Below are positions 17,069-25,993 of a stretch of DNA of 64,000 nucleotides, one piece after another. The stretch covers positions 45,030-109,029 of the forward strand of contig LXTR01000005.1 in NCBI GenBank assembly GCA_001683825.1, written 5' to 3'. This stretch comes from Flavobacteriaceae bacterium CP2B (GTDB lineage Bacteria; Bacteroidota; Bacteroidia; Flavobacteriales; Flavobacteriaceae). Below the pieces are notes generated by a model. That model was not told where the DNA came from. It saw only the letters and a program-made list of their open reading frames with translations, and made no database searches. The translations under genes and the position numbers were made by a program. Each line of letters begins with the position of its first letter. The first letter of the stretch is position 1.

Positions 17069-18382
17069 CTATTTAAAATCGTAATAAGACACAATGTTCA
17101 ATTTGCGTTTTAAATAGACCGCCCCCAACACATTCCAGGTGGCCATGCTCACCACCGTGGCCGCTGCTGCCCCAAGGGAACCATACAGGGGCGTCAGGCT
17201 AAAATTCAGGAGTATATTCAGGAACAGGGCCACGAGCACTATGTTCTGGTAGATTAATTGCTTTCCTGTCATCTGCAGGATCAGCCCCACAGATCCCGAT
17301 ACGGAATTCAATACCTGCCCGGCACAGAGTACAAAGAGGATGGTCGTTCCGCTTTTAAATTCTTCCCCGAAAAGTGCGAGGAGCCACTCGTGTGCGACAA
17401 TGATAAGTACCACGATGAGCAGGGTGGAAAAGAAATTGATCCTGGTACTAAACCGAATGGTCTTTTGGAAGGTATCCATGTCGCCCTCGCTATAACTCCT
17501 GGCGACCTTGGGCGCCAGGATGGAATTGATTGCTTGCAGGGTAAAGGTTGTAAAGGTCGCGATCTTAAGGGCCACATTGTAGATGCCGATATTGGTTTCC
17601 GTCTCATAGATCCCCAGGACAAAGGTGTCCAACCACCCCAAAAGGACTAAAACCGTGGAGGACAGCATCATCGGGATGGCTTCTTTGACAAATGACCAGG
17701 AACTCACATTGGTGGACAGGGAAAGGGGCCCATGCACCCGTACAGAAGCGATAAATGCCACTATGGCAAGGACAACCACCCCGTAGAAATGGGCTTTGAT
17801 GGCGTTCAGCGGATCATCGGTCCATTCGGCCAGCAGCAGTATAAAAAGCAGTGAAAAGAAAAAGCGCCCGGGGTTATTCAGGATAGCGAACCAGTGGTTT
17901 TGACCCCGGGCCCGCAGGTATCCGGCACAGATCAGGGAAACCGACCAAAAAGGGATCGTATAGGCTATCCAGTGTATATAGGGCTGCAGGGCTGGCTTGT
18001 TGAAAATCCCGGTGGCGATGGCCCCGCCGGTGAGGTACAATACGACCCCCAACAAACCGGAAATCACAAGCGACTTCAGAAGAATCCGGTAAAACAACCC
18101 GATGTTTGCCTGTTGCCGGACGTCTGAATAAAATTTGACCAGGTTGATATCCAGCCCAAACCGCCCTAACATCCCCACGATGACGAAGAGTGAAAATGCC
18201 AGAGAAACAAGGCCGTATACCGGGGCTCCGTACACCCGGGTAATAAAAAGCGTAAACAGGTAGCCCACGATCAGCCCAAGCGATCGTATAGACATAAAGG
18301 AAAACCCCTTTACCAGGATCTCCTTGTTATCGGCATCCTGTAAAACTTTGCGTAAGGCCTTCTTTATCCCGGTTAATGCCAC
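17069..18382 (-). CDS. wzx: Oligosaccharide flippase (Wzx, MATE/MVF-like)
   Basis: A roughly 437-residue polytopic membrane protein with about twelve to fourteen hydrophobic segments and the opening GFSFMSIRSLGLIVGYLFTLF, typical of the polysaccharide-transport (Wzx/RfbX) family. It moves undecaprenyl-linked repeat units across the inner membrane. The frame opens at a TTG (18415) inside wecC, but a GTG at 18382 just after the wecC stop (TAG at 18388-18390) gives a more natural start; no ATG is available before the first membrane segment. Immediately downstream of wecC in the same direction. Confidence 0.88.
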   Translation of the reverse strand: MALTGIKKALRKVLQDADNKEILVKGFSFMSIRSLGLIVGYLFTLFITRVYGAPVYGLVSLAFSLFVIVGMLGRFGLDINLVKFYSDVRQQANIGLFYRILLKSLVISGLLGVVLYLTGGAIATGIFNKPALQPYIHWIAYTIPFWSVSLICAGYLRARGQNHWFAILNNPGRFFFSLLFILLLAEWTDDPLNAIKAHFYGVVVLAIVAFIASVRVHGPLSLSTNVSSWSFVKEAIPMMLSSTVLVLLGWLDTFVLGIYETETNIGIYNVALKIATFTTFTLQAINSILAPKVARSYSEGDMDTFQKTIRFSTRINFFSTLLIVVLIIVAHEWLLALFGEEFKSGTTILFVLCAGQVLNSVSGSVGLILQMTGKQLIYQNIVLVALFLNILLNFSLTPLYGSLGAAAATVVSMATWNVLGAVYLKRKLNIVSYYDFK

Positions 18383-18387
18383 GATCC

Positions 18388-19608
18388 CTATTGCCAGTAT
18401 TGGTTGACCCCACAAAAATCGAGTACCACTTTATCCACGGGTGCCACGGTATTTTTAAACTCCTTATGTGCGACGAGATATACAATGATATCGGCCTTTT
18501 CCATCGCTTCCCCATAGGGGGTCAGTTTAAAGATATTGTGCGTGTTGATATTCGGCTCTACAAAGAAATACTCCTCATTATTGGCGTGCTGCAGTACTTT
18601 CTGCGCAATGTATTTGGCGGGCGATTCCCTTAGATCGTCAATATCGGGTTTAAACGCGAGCCCCATAATGGCAATCCTCGGTTTTCGCCCGTGGTCCAAC
18701 TCGAATTGCAGCCGGGCCGACTGGATTTTTTCTGCGCACCAGAATGATTTATAGTTATTGATTTCCCGGGCCGTGCCAATGATTTTCGATTCCAGGGGGT
18801 AATCGGAAACAATAAAATAGGGATCTACGGCAATGCAATGCCCCCCAACGCCGCAACCAGGCCTCAGGATATGTACCCGGGGGTGTTTGTTGGCCAGGTT
18901 GATCAGTTCCCAGACATCGATACCGGCCTTGTCGCAGATCAGCGAAAGTTCATTGGCGAAGGCAATCTGCACATCCCTGGAAGAATTCTCAACCAGTTTG
19001 CACATTTCGGCCGTCCTGGCATTGGTCTTATGGAGTGCCCCCTCCACATAGTTCCCGTAGAAGGCTGCCGCCTTCTCCGTGGATACCTCATCGACCCCCC
19101 CGATGACCCGGTCGTTATGTACCAGTTCGTGCATGACGTTGCCCGGCAAAACGCGTTCGGGGCAATAGGCCATGTGAATCTTCCCGTTAAGCTCGGGGCG
19201 CTCCTGGTAGATGAGGGACTGCATCTTCTCTGTGGTGCCTATGGGCGAGGTAGATTCTATGATATAGAGGTCCCCCGCTTTGAGCAGGGGTAGTATGGCC
19301 CGGGTAGCCGCTTCCACAAAGGAGATATCCGGCTCGTTCTTCCCCTTAAAGGGGGTAGGGACCACAATAAGGTACGTATGCGCCTCCACGGGGCTGGTAG
19401 ACGCCTTCAGGAGGCCCCTGGCCACCACTTCCTTCACGGTGTGCTCCAACGCGGGTTCTACGATATGGATCCTGCCCTCGTTGATGGTGTCTACCACCTG
19501 CTGGTTGATGTCTACCCCATGTACCCTGGTGCCCTTGCTCGCAATTAATGCCGCCGTGGGCAGGCCAATATAACCGAGGCCCATCATGACCACTTGCTTA
19601 TCCTTCAT
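18388..19608 (-). CDS. wecC: UDP-N-acetyl-D-mannosamine dehydrogenase
   Basis: NAD-dependent enzyme that oxidises UDP-ManNAc twice at C6 to UDP-ManNAcA. The N-terminal Rossmann motif is GLGYIGLPTAALIA (residues 10-23), the active-site Cys258 is in GCGVGGHCIAVDP, and the catalytic Lys region is EMCKLVENSSRDVQIAFANE. The 406-residue length and IVVPTPFKG block fit WecC rather than UDP-glucose dehydrogenase. It overlaps the end of wecB by 11 bases, so the two-step pathway from UDP-GlcNAc to UDP-ManNAcA is encoded together. Confidence 0.93.
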   Translation of the reverse strand: MKDKQVVMMGLGYIGLPTAALIASKGTRVHGVDINQQVVDTINEGRIHIVEPALEHTVKEVVARGLLKASTSPVEAHTYLIVVPTPFKGKNEPDISFVEAATRAILPLLKAGDLYIIESTSPIGTTEKMQSLIYQERPELNGKIHMAYCPERVLPGNVMHELVHNDRVIGGVDEVSTEKAAAFYGNYVEGALHKTNARTAEMCKLVENSSRDVQIAFANELSLICDKAGIDVWELINLANKHPRVHILRPGCGVGGHCIAVDPYFIVSDYPLESKIIGTAREINNYKSFWCAEKIQSARLQFELDHGRKPRIAIMGLAFKPDIDDLRESPAKYIAQKVLQHANNEEYFFVEPNINTHNIFKLTPYGEAMEKADIIVYLVAHKEFKNTVAPVDKVVLDFCGVNQYWQ

Positions 19609-20737
19609 AGGTATGGTTTTGAATAAATGTCACAATCCTTTCACAGGCCCTGCCATCCCCATAGGGGTTGTGCCTGCCGCTCATTTCATTGTAATAACCT
19701 TCTTCCTTTATCAATCGGCGGGTTTCCTTTACGATTATTTCCGGGTCGGTACCCACCAGTTTCACGGTGCCGGCCGAGACCGCTTCCGGCCGTTCGGTGG
19801 TATTGCGCATCACCAGGACGGGTTTGCCCAGGCTGGGGGCTTCTTCCTGCACCCCGCCGCTGTCTGTAATGATGAGGTACGATTTCTCCATCAGCCATAC
19901 AAAGGCCGGATATGACAGGGGGGCTATCAGATGGATGTTGGCAATGCCGTCGAGCAACTCGTATACCGGCCGCTGTACATTGGGGTTCAGGTGCACGGGG
20001 TAGATAATGGCGCTATCTTCATGGTCACGGGCGATGGTCTTCAGGGCCCGGCAAATATTCAGGAAGCCCTCCCCGTGGTTTTCCCTTCGGTGCCCGGTGA
20101 CCAACAGGGTTTTTATACCCGGTTTTACCAAATGCCTTATTTGTTCTATTTCGGGGTGCGCAAAGCCGGCTGCAGTGACTTTGGCCACGCTGTACCCCAG
20201 GGCATCGATCACCGTATTGCCGGTGACCAGGATGTCCGATGCCTTTTTGTTTTCCTTCTCCAGGTTCTCCCTCGCATTTTCCGTGGGGGAAAAATGGATG
20301 GCAGACAGGACCCCGGTGACGCAGCGGTTCATTTCTTCCGGAAATGGCGATTTCATGTTGAAGGTCCGCAACCCGGCTTCGACGTGGCAGATTTGTGCCC
20401 CGGAATAAAAAGCGGCGATGCTGGTGGCCATGGTGGTGGTGGTATCCCCGTGGACAAACACGTAGTCAGGGTTGATGGATTCCAGTAACGGCTTTAGCCC
20501 GGTGATAATCTCGGCGGTAAGCGTGTACAGGTTTTGGTTGGGCTGCATCAGGTCCAGGTCAAAATCCGGTTCAATCTCGAAAAATTCCAGCACCTGGTCC
20601 AGCATTTCCCGGTGCTGGGCGGTTACACAGACCCTGGTATCGAATTTTTCCGGGTATTTCCGGAATTCCTTGACCAGCGGGGCCATTTTAATGGCTTCCG
20701 GCCGGGTGCCAAAAACTACAAGTACTTTCTTTTTCAT
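19598..20737 (-). CDS. wecB: UDP-N-acetylglucosamine 2-epimerase (non-hydrolysing)
   Basis: A 379-residue GT-B fold enzyme that interconverts UDP-GlcNAc and UDP-ManNAc. Family blocks are VFGTRPEAIKMAPLV at residues 7-21, VHGDTTTTMA near residue 95, HVEAGLRTFN and FPEEMNR near 118-135, and the late SGGVQEEAPSLGKPVLVMR at about residues 290-310. It feeds wecC directly. It sits 60 bases downstream of the SGNH-like gene, in the same direction. Confidence 0.95.
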   Translation of the reverse strand: MKKKVLVVFGTRPEAIKMAPLVKEFRKYPEKFDTRVCVTAQHREMLDQVLEFFEIEPDFDLDLMQPNQNLYTLTAEIITGLKPLLESINPDYVFVHGDTTTTMATSIAAFYSGAQICHVEAGLRTFNMKSPFPEEMNRCVTGVLSAIHFSPTENARENLEKENKKASDILVTGNTVIDALGYSVAKVTAAGFAHPEIEQIRHLVKPGIKTLLVTGHRRENHGEGFLNICRALKTIARDHEDSAIIYPVHLNPNVQRPVYELLDGIANIHLIAPLSYPAFVWLMEKSYLIITDSGGVQEEAPSLGKPVLVMRNTTERPEAVSAGTVKLVGTDPEIIVKETRRLIKEEGYYNEMSGRHNPYGDGRACERIVTFIQNHTYEG

Positions 20738-20797
20738 AACCTATTCATATTTGACACCTGCGTATCGTCCTTACTTTGAACATTTAATGCCCGCCGC

Positions 20798-22258
20798 CTA
20801 TGGCAAAATAGTCGGCAGGGATTCCTTTAATTGCAGGTGGTCCAACGTAAAGACCCGGGTTGCCGGGCCCGAGTCGCCAACGGATATCCTCAGGCCGCTG
20901 ATCTCCGTAAACGGGCAATCGGCCAATACCACCTTAAATTCCTTTCCATGGTACTTAAACCCCGTGTAAGTACTCTGCTGTTTCAAATCGGGCAATGATG
21001 CCCGCTGTACATATGTATTTCCATCGATCCTGTTCCTTACCGATGGCGGGATATTCCGGGTTTCGTGCAATGGCACCTCATAGGACACCTTAAGCTGAAT
21101 ATCTTTCAGGCGGTCGCCTATCAATACTATTTCCAATCTGTCATACGCATCCTTGAAAACCGCAATTTCAAGAATCCCGGTTTTCTCGCTGATGCTGTTA
21201 TTTGTTATCCTTTGATGCCCCAAAACATGTTTAAAACCGGTGTCGATGTGGTAATACCTGTTTGCTTTCAGCTTTTTGTCATTAGGAACCTGTGGGTCCT
21301 CCATGCCAATAAAACGCGTCTTTATATAGTTTGCGAGATGTCCTGACACTTTTAAGGCGCCACTGCTATTCAGGTGGCTGATATCCGCAAAATCATAAAG
21401 GTGCAGATTTAATTCATCCCACAGGGCATTGTAATCTATAAACGCGACTCCTTTTTCCTTGAAATGCGCTTTGATCAATTCCAGGTAGGTAAAATATTTG
21501 TCATTCATGTACCGCCTGTGGATCGGGGCGCTCACAAAAACCAAAGGAACACCCTTTTCCCTAAAAAGACCGATAATATCGTCGATTACTTCCTTCTGTC
21601 CCTCGCTCAGTTTTTCACTTTGAATGAGCTGAGGGGCAGCAAATGTATCCTTGTCCCTGGTGTTCTTCTCCCAACTCTTTTTGTCAAAGTACATTTGGGT
21701 TTTAAAGCCCCTGTAATAATCGTCATCCCTGTTTAGCGCGAACCCCGGCTGAAAGAACCGCTCTTTCCAAAGTGCGTGTTCGCGTATTGCCGGAAAGACA
21801 TTCAGCAGCTTTTGCTTTCCGTATAACCTGTTATGCACTTCAACCTTGTCCAGGGACAGGTCCATATAGTCCAGCGTACCGTACTGAAAAGCGGCCGCAC
21901 GTTCGGTCAGCGGGGGTTCCACGATGGTGGATTGGAAAATATCAACCACTCCCAGCCTGATGTTTCTCTTGGTAATTACCTCCTCGGCAACGGGAAGCGT
22001 CACCATTAAATTTTGTAAGGGCGCTCCATAATTGAATGCCTTCACCTTGATTTCATTTTCAAATACCCTCGGGTCAAATGTGGTATACGCATGTGAAGAC
22101 CCAAAAAAAGCGATGCCAATATCCTCCCTGTCACTGCGAAGTTCCTTACTTTTTATCGATTGTAGTTTTTCCTTGTTCAGGAATAACCTACTGGAAAACG
22201 CAATAAGCCCAAAGACTAAAACAGCAAAAAATATGGCCCTTATAAAAAACTTGAGCAT
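20798..22258 (-). CDS. Membrane-anchored SGNH-like (AlgJ/DltD-type) partner of the MBOAT acyltransferase
   Basis: A 486-residue protein beginning MLKFFIRAIFFAVLVFGLIAF, a single N-terminal membrane anchor that leaves the rest in the periplasm. GIAFFGSSHAYTTFDP (about residues 49-64) has the GxS block of SGNH hydrolases, and SDISHLN-like ADISHLNSSGA later supplies the expected Asp-x-x-His. A C-terminal beta-rich domain follows. The ATG at 22258 directly follows the MBOAT stop, so it is preferred over an in-frame start 54 bases upstream. AlgJ-like partners complete the transfer of acyl groups to polysaccharide hydroxyls in the periplasm; that role is inferred from pairing. Confidence 0.75.
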   Translation of the reverse strand: MLKFFIRAIFFAVLVFGLIAFSSRLFLNKEKLQSIKSKELRSDREDIGIAFFGSSHAYTTFDPRVFENEIKVKAFNYGAPLQNLMVTLPVAEEVITKRNIRLGVVDIFQSTIVEPPLTERAAAFQYGTLDYMDLSLDKVEVHNRLYGKQKLLNVFPAIREHALWKERFFQPGFALNRDDDYYRGFKTQMYFDKKSWEKNTRDKDTFAAPQLIQSEKLSEGQKEVIDDIIGLFREKGVPLVFVSAPIHRRYMNDKYFTYLELIKAHFKEKGVAFIDYNALWDELNLHLYDFADISHLNSSGALKVSGHLANYIKTRFIGMEDPQVPNDKKLKANRYYHIDTGFKHVLGHQRITNNSISEKTGILEIAVFKDAYDRLEIVLIGDRLKDIQLKVSYEVPLHETRNIPPSVRNRIDGNTYVQRASLPDLKQQSTYTGFKYHGKEFKVVLADCPFTEISGLRISVGDSGPATRVFTLDHLQLKESLPTILP

Positions 22259-22259
22259 C

Positions 22260-23729
22260 CTAAAATTGAAAATATATGAATTCTGTTGGTGCCATGTCCC
22301 CGTAGACCCCAAAGATCAGAATAACAAACACAATGCAAACATACACAAAGTACCTAAAAACCATGTTTTGAGCCGACAGCCACTGTATGGCCGCCTTCTT
22401 TTTATGGAAAAGGTCAAAGAGCAACAACACGGCAATAGCCACCATGGCCACCCAAAACTCTACCGGGTCCAACCCCAGCTTAAACAGGCCGCCATAGTAC
22501 AGGCCTTCATAGTTGTCCACAAGCGAATTTGAAAGGATGGAAAAGGCGTCCTTCAGGCTGTTCGCCCTGAAAAAAACCCAGGAAACACAAACGATAAAAA
22601 AAGTAATCCCCGCGAAAAACAGTTTGTTAGAGAAGCTATCCCTGTTCACGCTAAGCGAATCGTAGGCATAAGCCCTGATGGGAACTACCGCCTTTTCCAG
22701 CACAATGATCAGCCCGTGGATGGCGCCCCAAATGATAAAGGTCATGGCAGCCCCGTGCCAGAGGCCGCTGATCAGGAAAACGGCAAACAGGTTAAAATAC
22801 GTCCTTCCTTCGCCCTTCCTGCTGCCCCCCAACGGGATATAGACATAATCCCGGAACCAGGTGGACAATGAAATATGCCACCTGCGCCAAAATTCGGTGA
22901 TGGATTTGGAGAAATACGGGCTGTCAAAATTCTTCATGAGGTCAAAGCCCATGGTCCGGCCAATCCCTATGGCGATATCCGAATAGCCCGAGAAATCACA
23001 ATAAATCTGAAAGGCGAAAAACACCGTCGCCACTATGGTCTCATACCCGTGGTACTCCTGTGGATTATTGTACACCTGGTTGACCAGGATGGCGACACGG
23101 TCTGCAATGACCATCTTCTTGAACAACCCAAACGCCATTAACAACAACCCGCTTTTTACCAGCGCGTAGTTAAACCTATAGGTCTTATAAAACTGGGGCA
23201 GCAAATGCGAGGCCCTTTCTATGGGGCCGGCTACCAGTTGGGGGAAAAAGGCCACAAACGTAAAAAAAGACAGGATATCCTTGGTTGGTTTCAGCTGCTT
23301 CCTGTACACATCTATGGTATAGCTCAAGGTTTGGAAGGTGTAAAAGCTGATGCCCACCGGCAATACGATATTCAAAGTGCTTACTTCTAGGGATTTGCCG
23401 AACAACCTGAAGGAATCCACAAAGGTTTCTATAAAGAAATTGGTGTATTTGAAGTAGCATAAAAACCCCAGGTTCACCAACAGGCTTATCCCGAGTAAGA
23501 TTTTCCTGCGCCTGGCCTGCCCGGTCTGGTACAGCATATACCCCACGATATAATCGACCAGCGAGCTGATGGCGATCAAAAACAGGAACCGCCAATCCCA
23601 CCAACCGTAGAAAAAGTAACTGGCAACCAGGAGGAAGCTGTTTCTTGCCGTTTTGTTCTTTGCCACGACCCAATAAAGCGTGAAGACCAGCGGAAAGAAT
23701 ATGGCAAAATCCAGTGAGTTAAAAAGCAT
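22260..23729 (-). CDS. MBOAT family O-acyltransferase (AlgI/DltB-like)
   Basis: A 489-residue integral membrane protein with about eleven to twelve hydrophobic segments. The AlgI-type signatures are IGRTMGFDLMKNFDSPY, EFWRRWHISLSTWFRDYVY and the active-site SGLWHGAAMTFIIWGAIHG, with the conserved His in LWHGA. It passes an acetyl (or other acyl) group from cytoplasmic CoA across the inner membrane to a periplasmic acceptor. The SGNH-like partner gene starts right after its stop codon. Together they predict O-acetylation of the polysaccharide. Confidence 0.92.
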   Translation of the reverse strand: MLFNSLDFAIFFPLVFTLYWVVAKNKTARNSFLLVASYFFYGWWDWRFLFLIAISSLVDYIVGYMLYQTGQARRRKILLGISLLVNLGFLCYFKYTNFFIETFVDSFRLFGKSLEVSTLNIVLPVGISFYTFQTLSYTIDVYRKQLKPTKDILSFFTFVAFFPQLVAGPIERASHLLPQFYKTYRFNYALVKSGLLLMAFGLFKKMVIADRVAILVNQVYNNPQEYHGYETIVATVFFAFQIYCDFSGYSDIAIGIGRTMGFDLMKNFDSPYFSKSITEFWRRWHISLSTWFRDYVYIPLGGSRKGEGRTYFNLFAVFLISGLWHGAAMTFIIWGAIHGLIIVLEKAVVPIRAYAYDSLSVNRDSFSNKLFFAGITFFIVCVSWVFFRANSLKDAFSILSNSLVDNYEGLYYGGLFKLGLDPVEFWVAMVAIAVLLLFDLFHKKKAAIQWLSAQNMVFRYFVYVCIVFVILIFGVYGDMAPTEFIYFQF

Positions 23730-23801
23730 AGGTTCCTGTTAAGCACGCCCAAATATCCGAGGAAAATCTCATAGCCTCCTGATACAGCTTACGATTTTGA
23801 A

Positions 23802-24587
23802 TCAAGCAGACAGCACACTATTGGCAGGGCGCGCGGCAAAACTACGACTTTTATGATCCCTGACAACCCGTGCCTGCCCTTCCATATTGTTTTCCTTCAG
23901 GATTTTCAGTGCAAATTCAAACCAGGTCATAGGCTCCCCATCCGTGAAATGATGGATCCCGTAATCTGTCCGTCCGTTGGCTATGAGTTCCAGGAGGTAT
24001 ACTGCCAGGTGGTTGGCATCCGTCGGGCAGCCCCGCTGTGCGTCGGTTACCCTGATGGTCCCCCCGCTGGCAGCCTTCGCCAGGATCTTCCTGTAAAAAT
24101 TCTCCCCGTATTCCGAATAGAGCCATGAAGTGCGGACAATAAAATACCGTTCCATCATCGCCTGGATGTGTTTTTCCCCTTCCCATTTAGACCGTCCGTA
24201 CGCGTTGATGGGGTTGGGGGTGTCTGCCGGGGTATACGCACCTACCTTTAAGCCATCGAATACATAATCGGTAGAGATATGGACAAGGCACACCCCATTT
24301 TCGCTGCAGGCCCCGGCCAGGTGTTTCACGGCGGTGGCATTTACGGCACGGGCCTGTTCCGGGTGCCGCTCTGCCGCTTCCACGGCGGTATAGGCCGCCG
24401 CATTGATACAATAGTCAAAAACCCCTTCGCGCAGGGCGGCGTGGATCCGGGCTTTGGAAGTGATGTCCAGGGTGGCCTTATCGCGCAAGTCCAGTTGCAG
24501 CCGGGGATATTCCCCGCTGTGTTTCTCAAGGCACCGTCCCAGCTGCCCGTTGGCCCCTGTAACAAGCACCTTTAGCATTTTTCCCAT
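23802..24587 (-). CDS. rfbD: dTDP-4-dehydrorhamnose reductase, apparently C-terminally short
   Basis: SDR enzyme for the last step of dTDP-L-rhamnose synthesis. TGANGQLGRCL (residues 10-20), HISTDYVFDG and INAYGRSKWEGE (YxxxK) are present and normal. At 261 residues it is about 25 short of the usual length: it stops with FAARPANSVLSA, where relatives continue through a conserved W-x-x-x-L tail after the RPxxSxL motif. The bases after the TGA do not obviously restore the missing tail in any frame. The start overlaps rfbC by 7 to 16 bases depending on whether ATG 24578 or 24587 is used. Confidence 0.9.
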   Translation of the reverse strand: MGKMLKVLVTGANGQLGRCLEKHSGEYPRLQLDLRDKATLDITSKARIHAALREGVFDYCINAAAYTAVEAAERHPEQARAVNATAVKHLAGACSENGVCLVHISTDYVFDGLKVGAYTPADTPNPINAYGRSKWEGEKHIQAMMERYFIVRTSWLYSEYGENFYRKILAKAASGGTIRVTDAQRGCPTDANHLAVYLLELIANGRTDYGIHHFTDGEPMTWFEFALKILKENNMEGQARVVRDHKSRSFAARPANSVLSA

Positions 24588-25120
24588 TCCTTAAAGCCCG
24601 GGAGCCGCCTATCCTTGTCAGACAGGATCAGGTCCTCCACGGGGTATTCCCAGTCTATGTTGAGGTGCTCATCGTCGAACCGTATACCCCCCTCGGCTTC
24701 CTTGTGGTAGTAGTTATCGCACTTATAGAGGAAGGCGGTGTCTTCCTTTAGGGACACAAATCCATGCGCCGTCCCCCTGGGGAGATAAAGCATTTGAACG
24801 CGGTCTGCGGCAAGCCGTATACGGAGGTGTCGGGCGTAGGTAGGGCTGTCTTTGCGCAGGTCGACCACCACATCGAGGATTTCGCCCGCGACCACACGAA
24901 CGAGTTTTGCCTGGGCATGGGCACCTTCCTGGAAATGCAACCCCCGCAAGACCCCTTTCCGGGATACGGAATGGTTATCCTGCACAAAGTCCAACGGGCG
25001 GTTTAGCGCCTTTTCCAGGGCGGCTTTGTTGAACGATTCAAAAAAACGGCCCCTGTGGTCTTCGATAACGTTGGGTTCTATCAGGTAGCAGTCTGAAATG
25101 GATGTTGGATGTATGATCAC
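24572..25120 (-). CDS. rfbC: dTDP-4-dehydrorhamnose 3,5-epimerase
   Basis: A 182-residue cupin enzyme that epimerises C3 and C5 of dTDP-4-keto-6-deoxyglucose. FESFNKAALEKAL, DNHSVSRKGVLRGLHFQ (catalytic His in GLHF, about residue 62) and YLPRGTAHGFVSLKEDTAFLYKC are the standard blocks. The start is GTG at 25120. It follows rfbA by 18 bases and overlaps rfbD, in the normal Bacteroidota order rfbB-A-C-D. Confidence 0.96.
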   Translation of the reverse strand: MIIHPTSISDCYLIEPNVIEDHRGRFFESFNKAALEKALNRPLDFVQDNHSVSRKGVLRGLHFQEGAHAQAKLVRVVAGEILDVVVDLRKDSPTYARHLRIRLAADRVQMLYLPRGTAHGFVSLKEDTAFLYKCDNYYHKEAEGGIRFDDEHLNIDWEYPVEDLILSDKDRRLPGFKEWEKC

Positions 25121-25138
25121 TGTTTGGCTACGCTTACG

Positions 25139-25993
25139 TTACAATTGCATGAGATACTCCCCATAGCCACTTTTTAACAGGGGCTGGGCCAGTTTATGGA
25201 GTTGTGCCTTGCTAATGTATCCCATGGTATATGCGACTTCTTCAATAGACCCTATTTTTAACCCCTGGCGCTCTTCGATCACCTCCACGAACTGGGAAGC
25301 CTGCATCAGGGAGGCAAAAGTCCCGGTATCCAGCCAGGCCGTCCCCCTGTCCAGGATGCTTACCTGTAAGCGCCCCGCTTTTAAATATTCCCGGTTGATG
25401 TCGGTGATTTCGAGCTCGCCCCGGGCACTGGGGCGGATCTGCCTTGCAAATTCGACCACCTGGTTGTCGTAAAAATAGATGCCGGGGACCGCGTAACCGG
25501 ACTTGGGCTTTTGGGGTTTCTCCTCGATGGAAATCGCCTTTCCCGAAGCGTCAAACTCCACTACCCCGTACCGTTCGGGGTCCTGCACATGGTACCCAAA
25601 GATGATCCCCCCTTCCGGGTCTGTATTTTGCTGCAACGTCTGCTGCAGGCCCGACCCATAGAAGATGTTGTCCCCAAGGATGAGCGCCACCTTGTCGGAA
25701 CCGATAAAAGACGCCCCGATGATAAATGCGTCTGCCAGGCCTTTGGGGGTTTCCTGGGCGGCATAGGCAAAACTGCACCCCAATTGGCTGCCATCCCCCA
25801 GCAAGGTCCTGAAAAGCTCCGCATCCTTGGGTTTGGTGATGATGAGGATCTCCCTGATGCCGGCACTTAAAAGGGTTGCCAAAGGATAGTAGATCATCGG
25901 CTTGTCATATACGGGCATCAACTGTTTGCTTACCGCCAGTGTAAGCGGGTGCAACCGTGTCCCCGACCCCCCTGCTAAAATGATTCCTTTCAT
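25139..25993 (-). CDS. rfbA: Glucose-1-phosphate thymidylyltransferase
   Basis: Nucleotidyltransferase that makes dTDP-glucose from dTTP and glucose 1-phosphate. The start at ATG 25993 gives [18 protein letters not shown], the standard N-terminal pyrophosphorylase loop; it overlaps the rfbB stop by [36 protein letters not shown] and [13 protein letters not shown] are characteristic. The 284-residue length is normal. Confidence 0.97.
   Translation of the reverse strand: MKGIILAGGSGTRLHPLTLAVSKQLMPVYDKPMIYYPLATLLSAGIREILIITKPKDAELFRTLLGDGSQLGCSFAYAAQETPKGLADAFIIGASFIGSDKVALILGDNIFYGSGLQQTLQQNTDPEGGIIFGYHVQDPERYGVVEFDASGKAISIEEKPQKPKSGYAVPGIYFYDNQVVEFARQIRPSARGELEITDINREYLKAGRLQVSILDRGTAWLDTGTFASLMQASQFVEVIEERQGLKIGSIEEVAYTMGYISKAQLHKLAQPLLKSGYGEYLMQL

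Noticed and set aside
16898..17113. 71-codon plus-strand frame in the gap between sulfotransferase and flippase genes
   Set aside because: Cys/Arg/His-rich, no family likeness, overlaps the flippase end; treated as non-coding.
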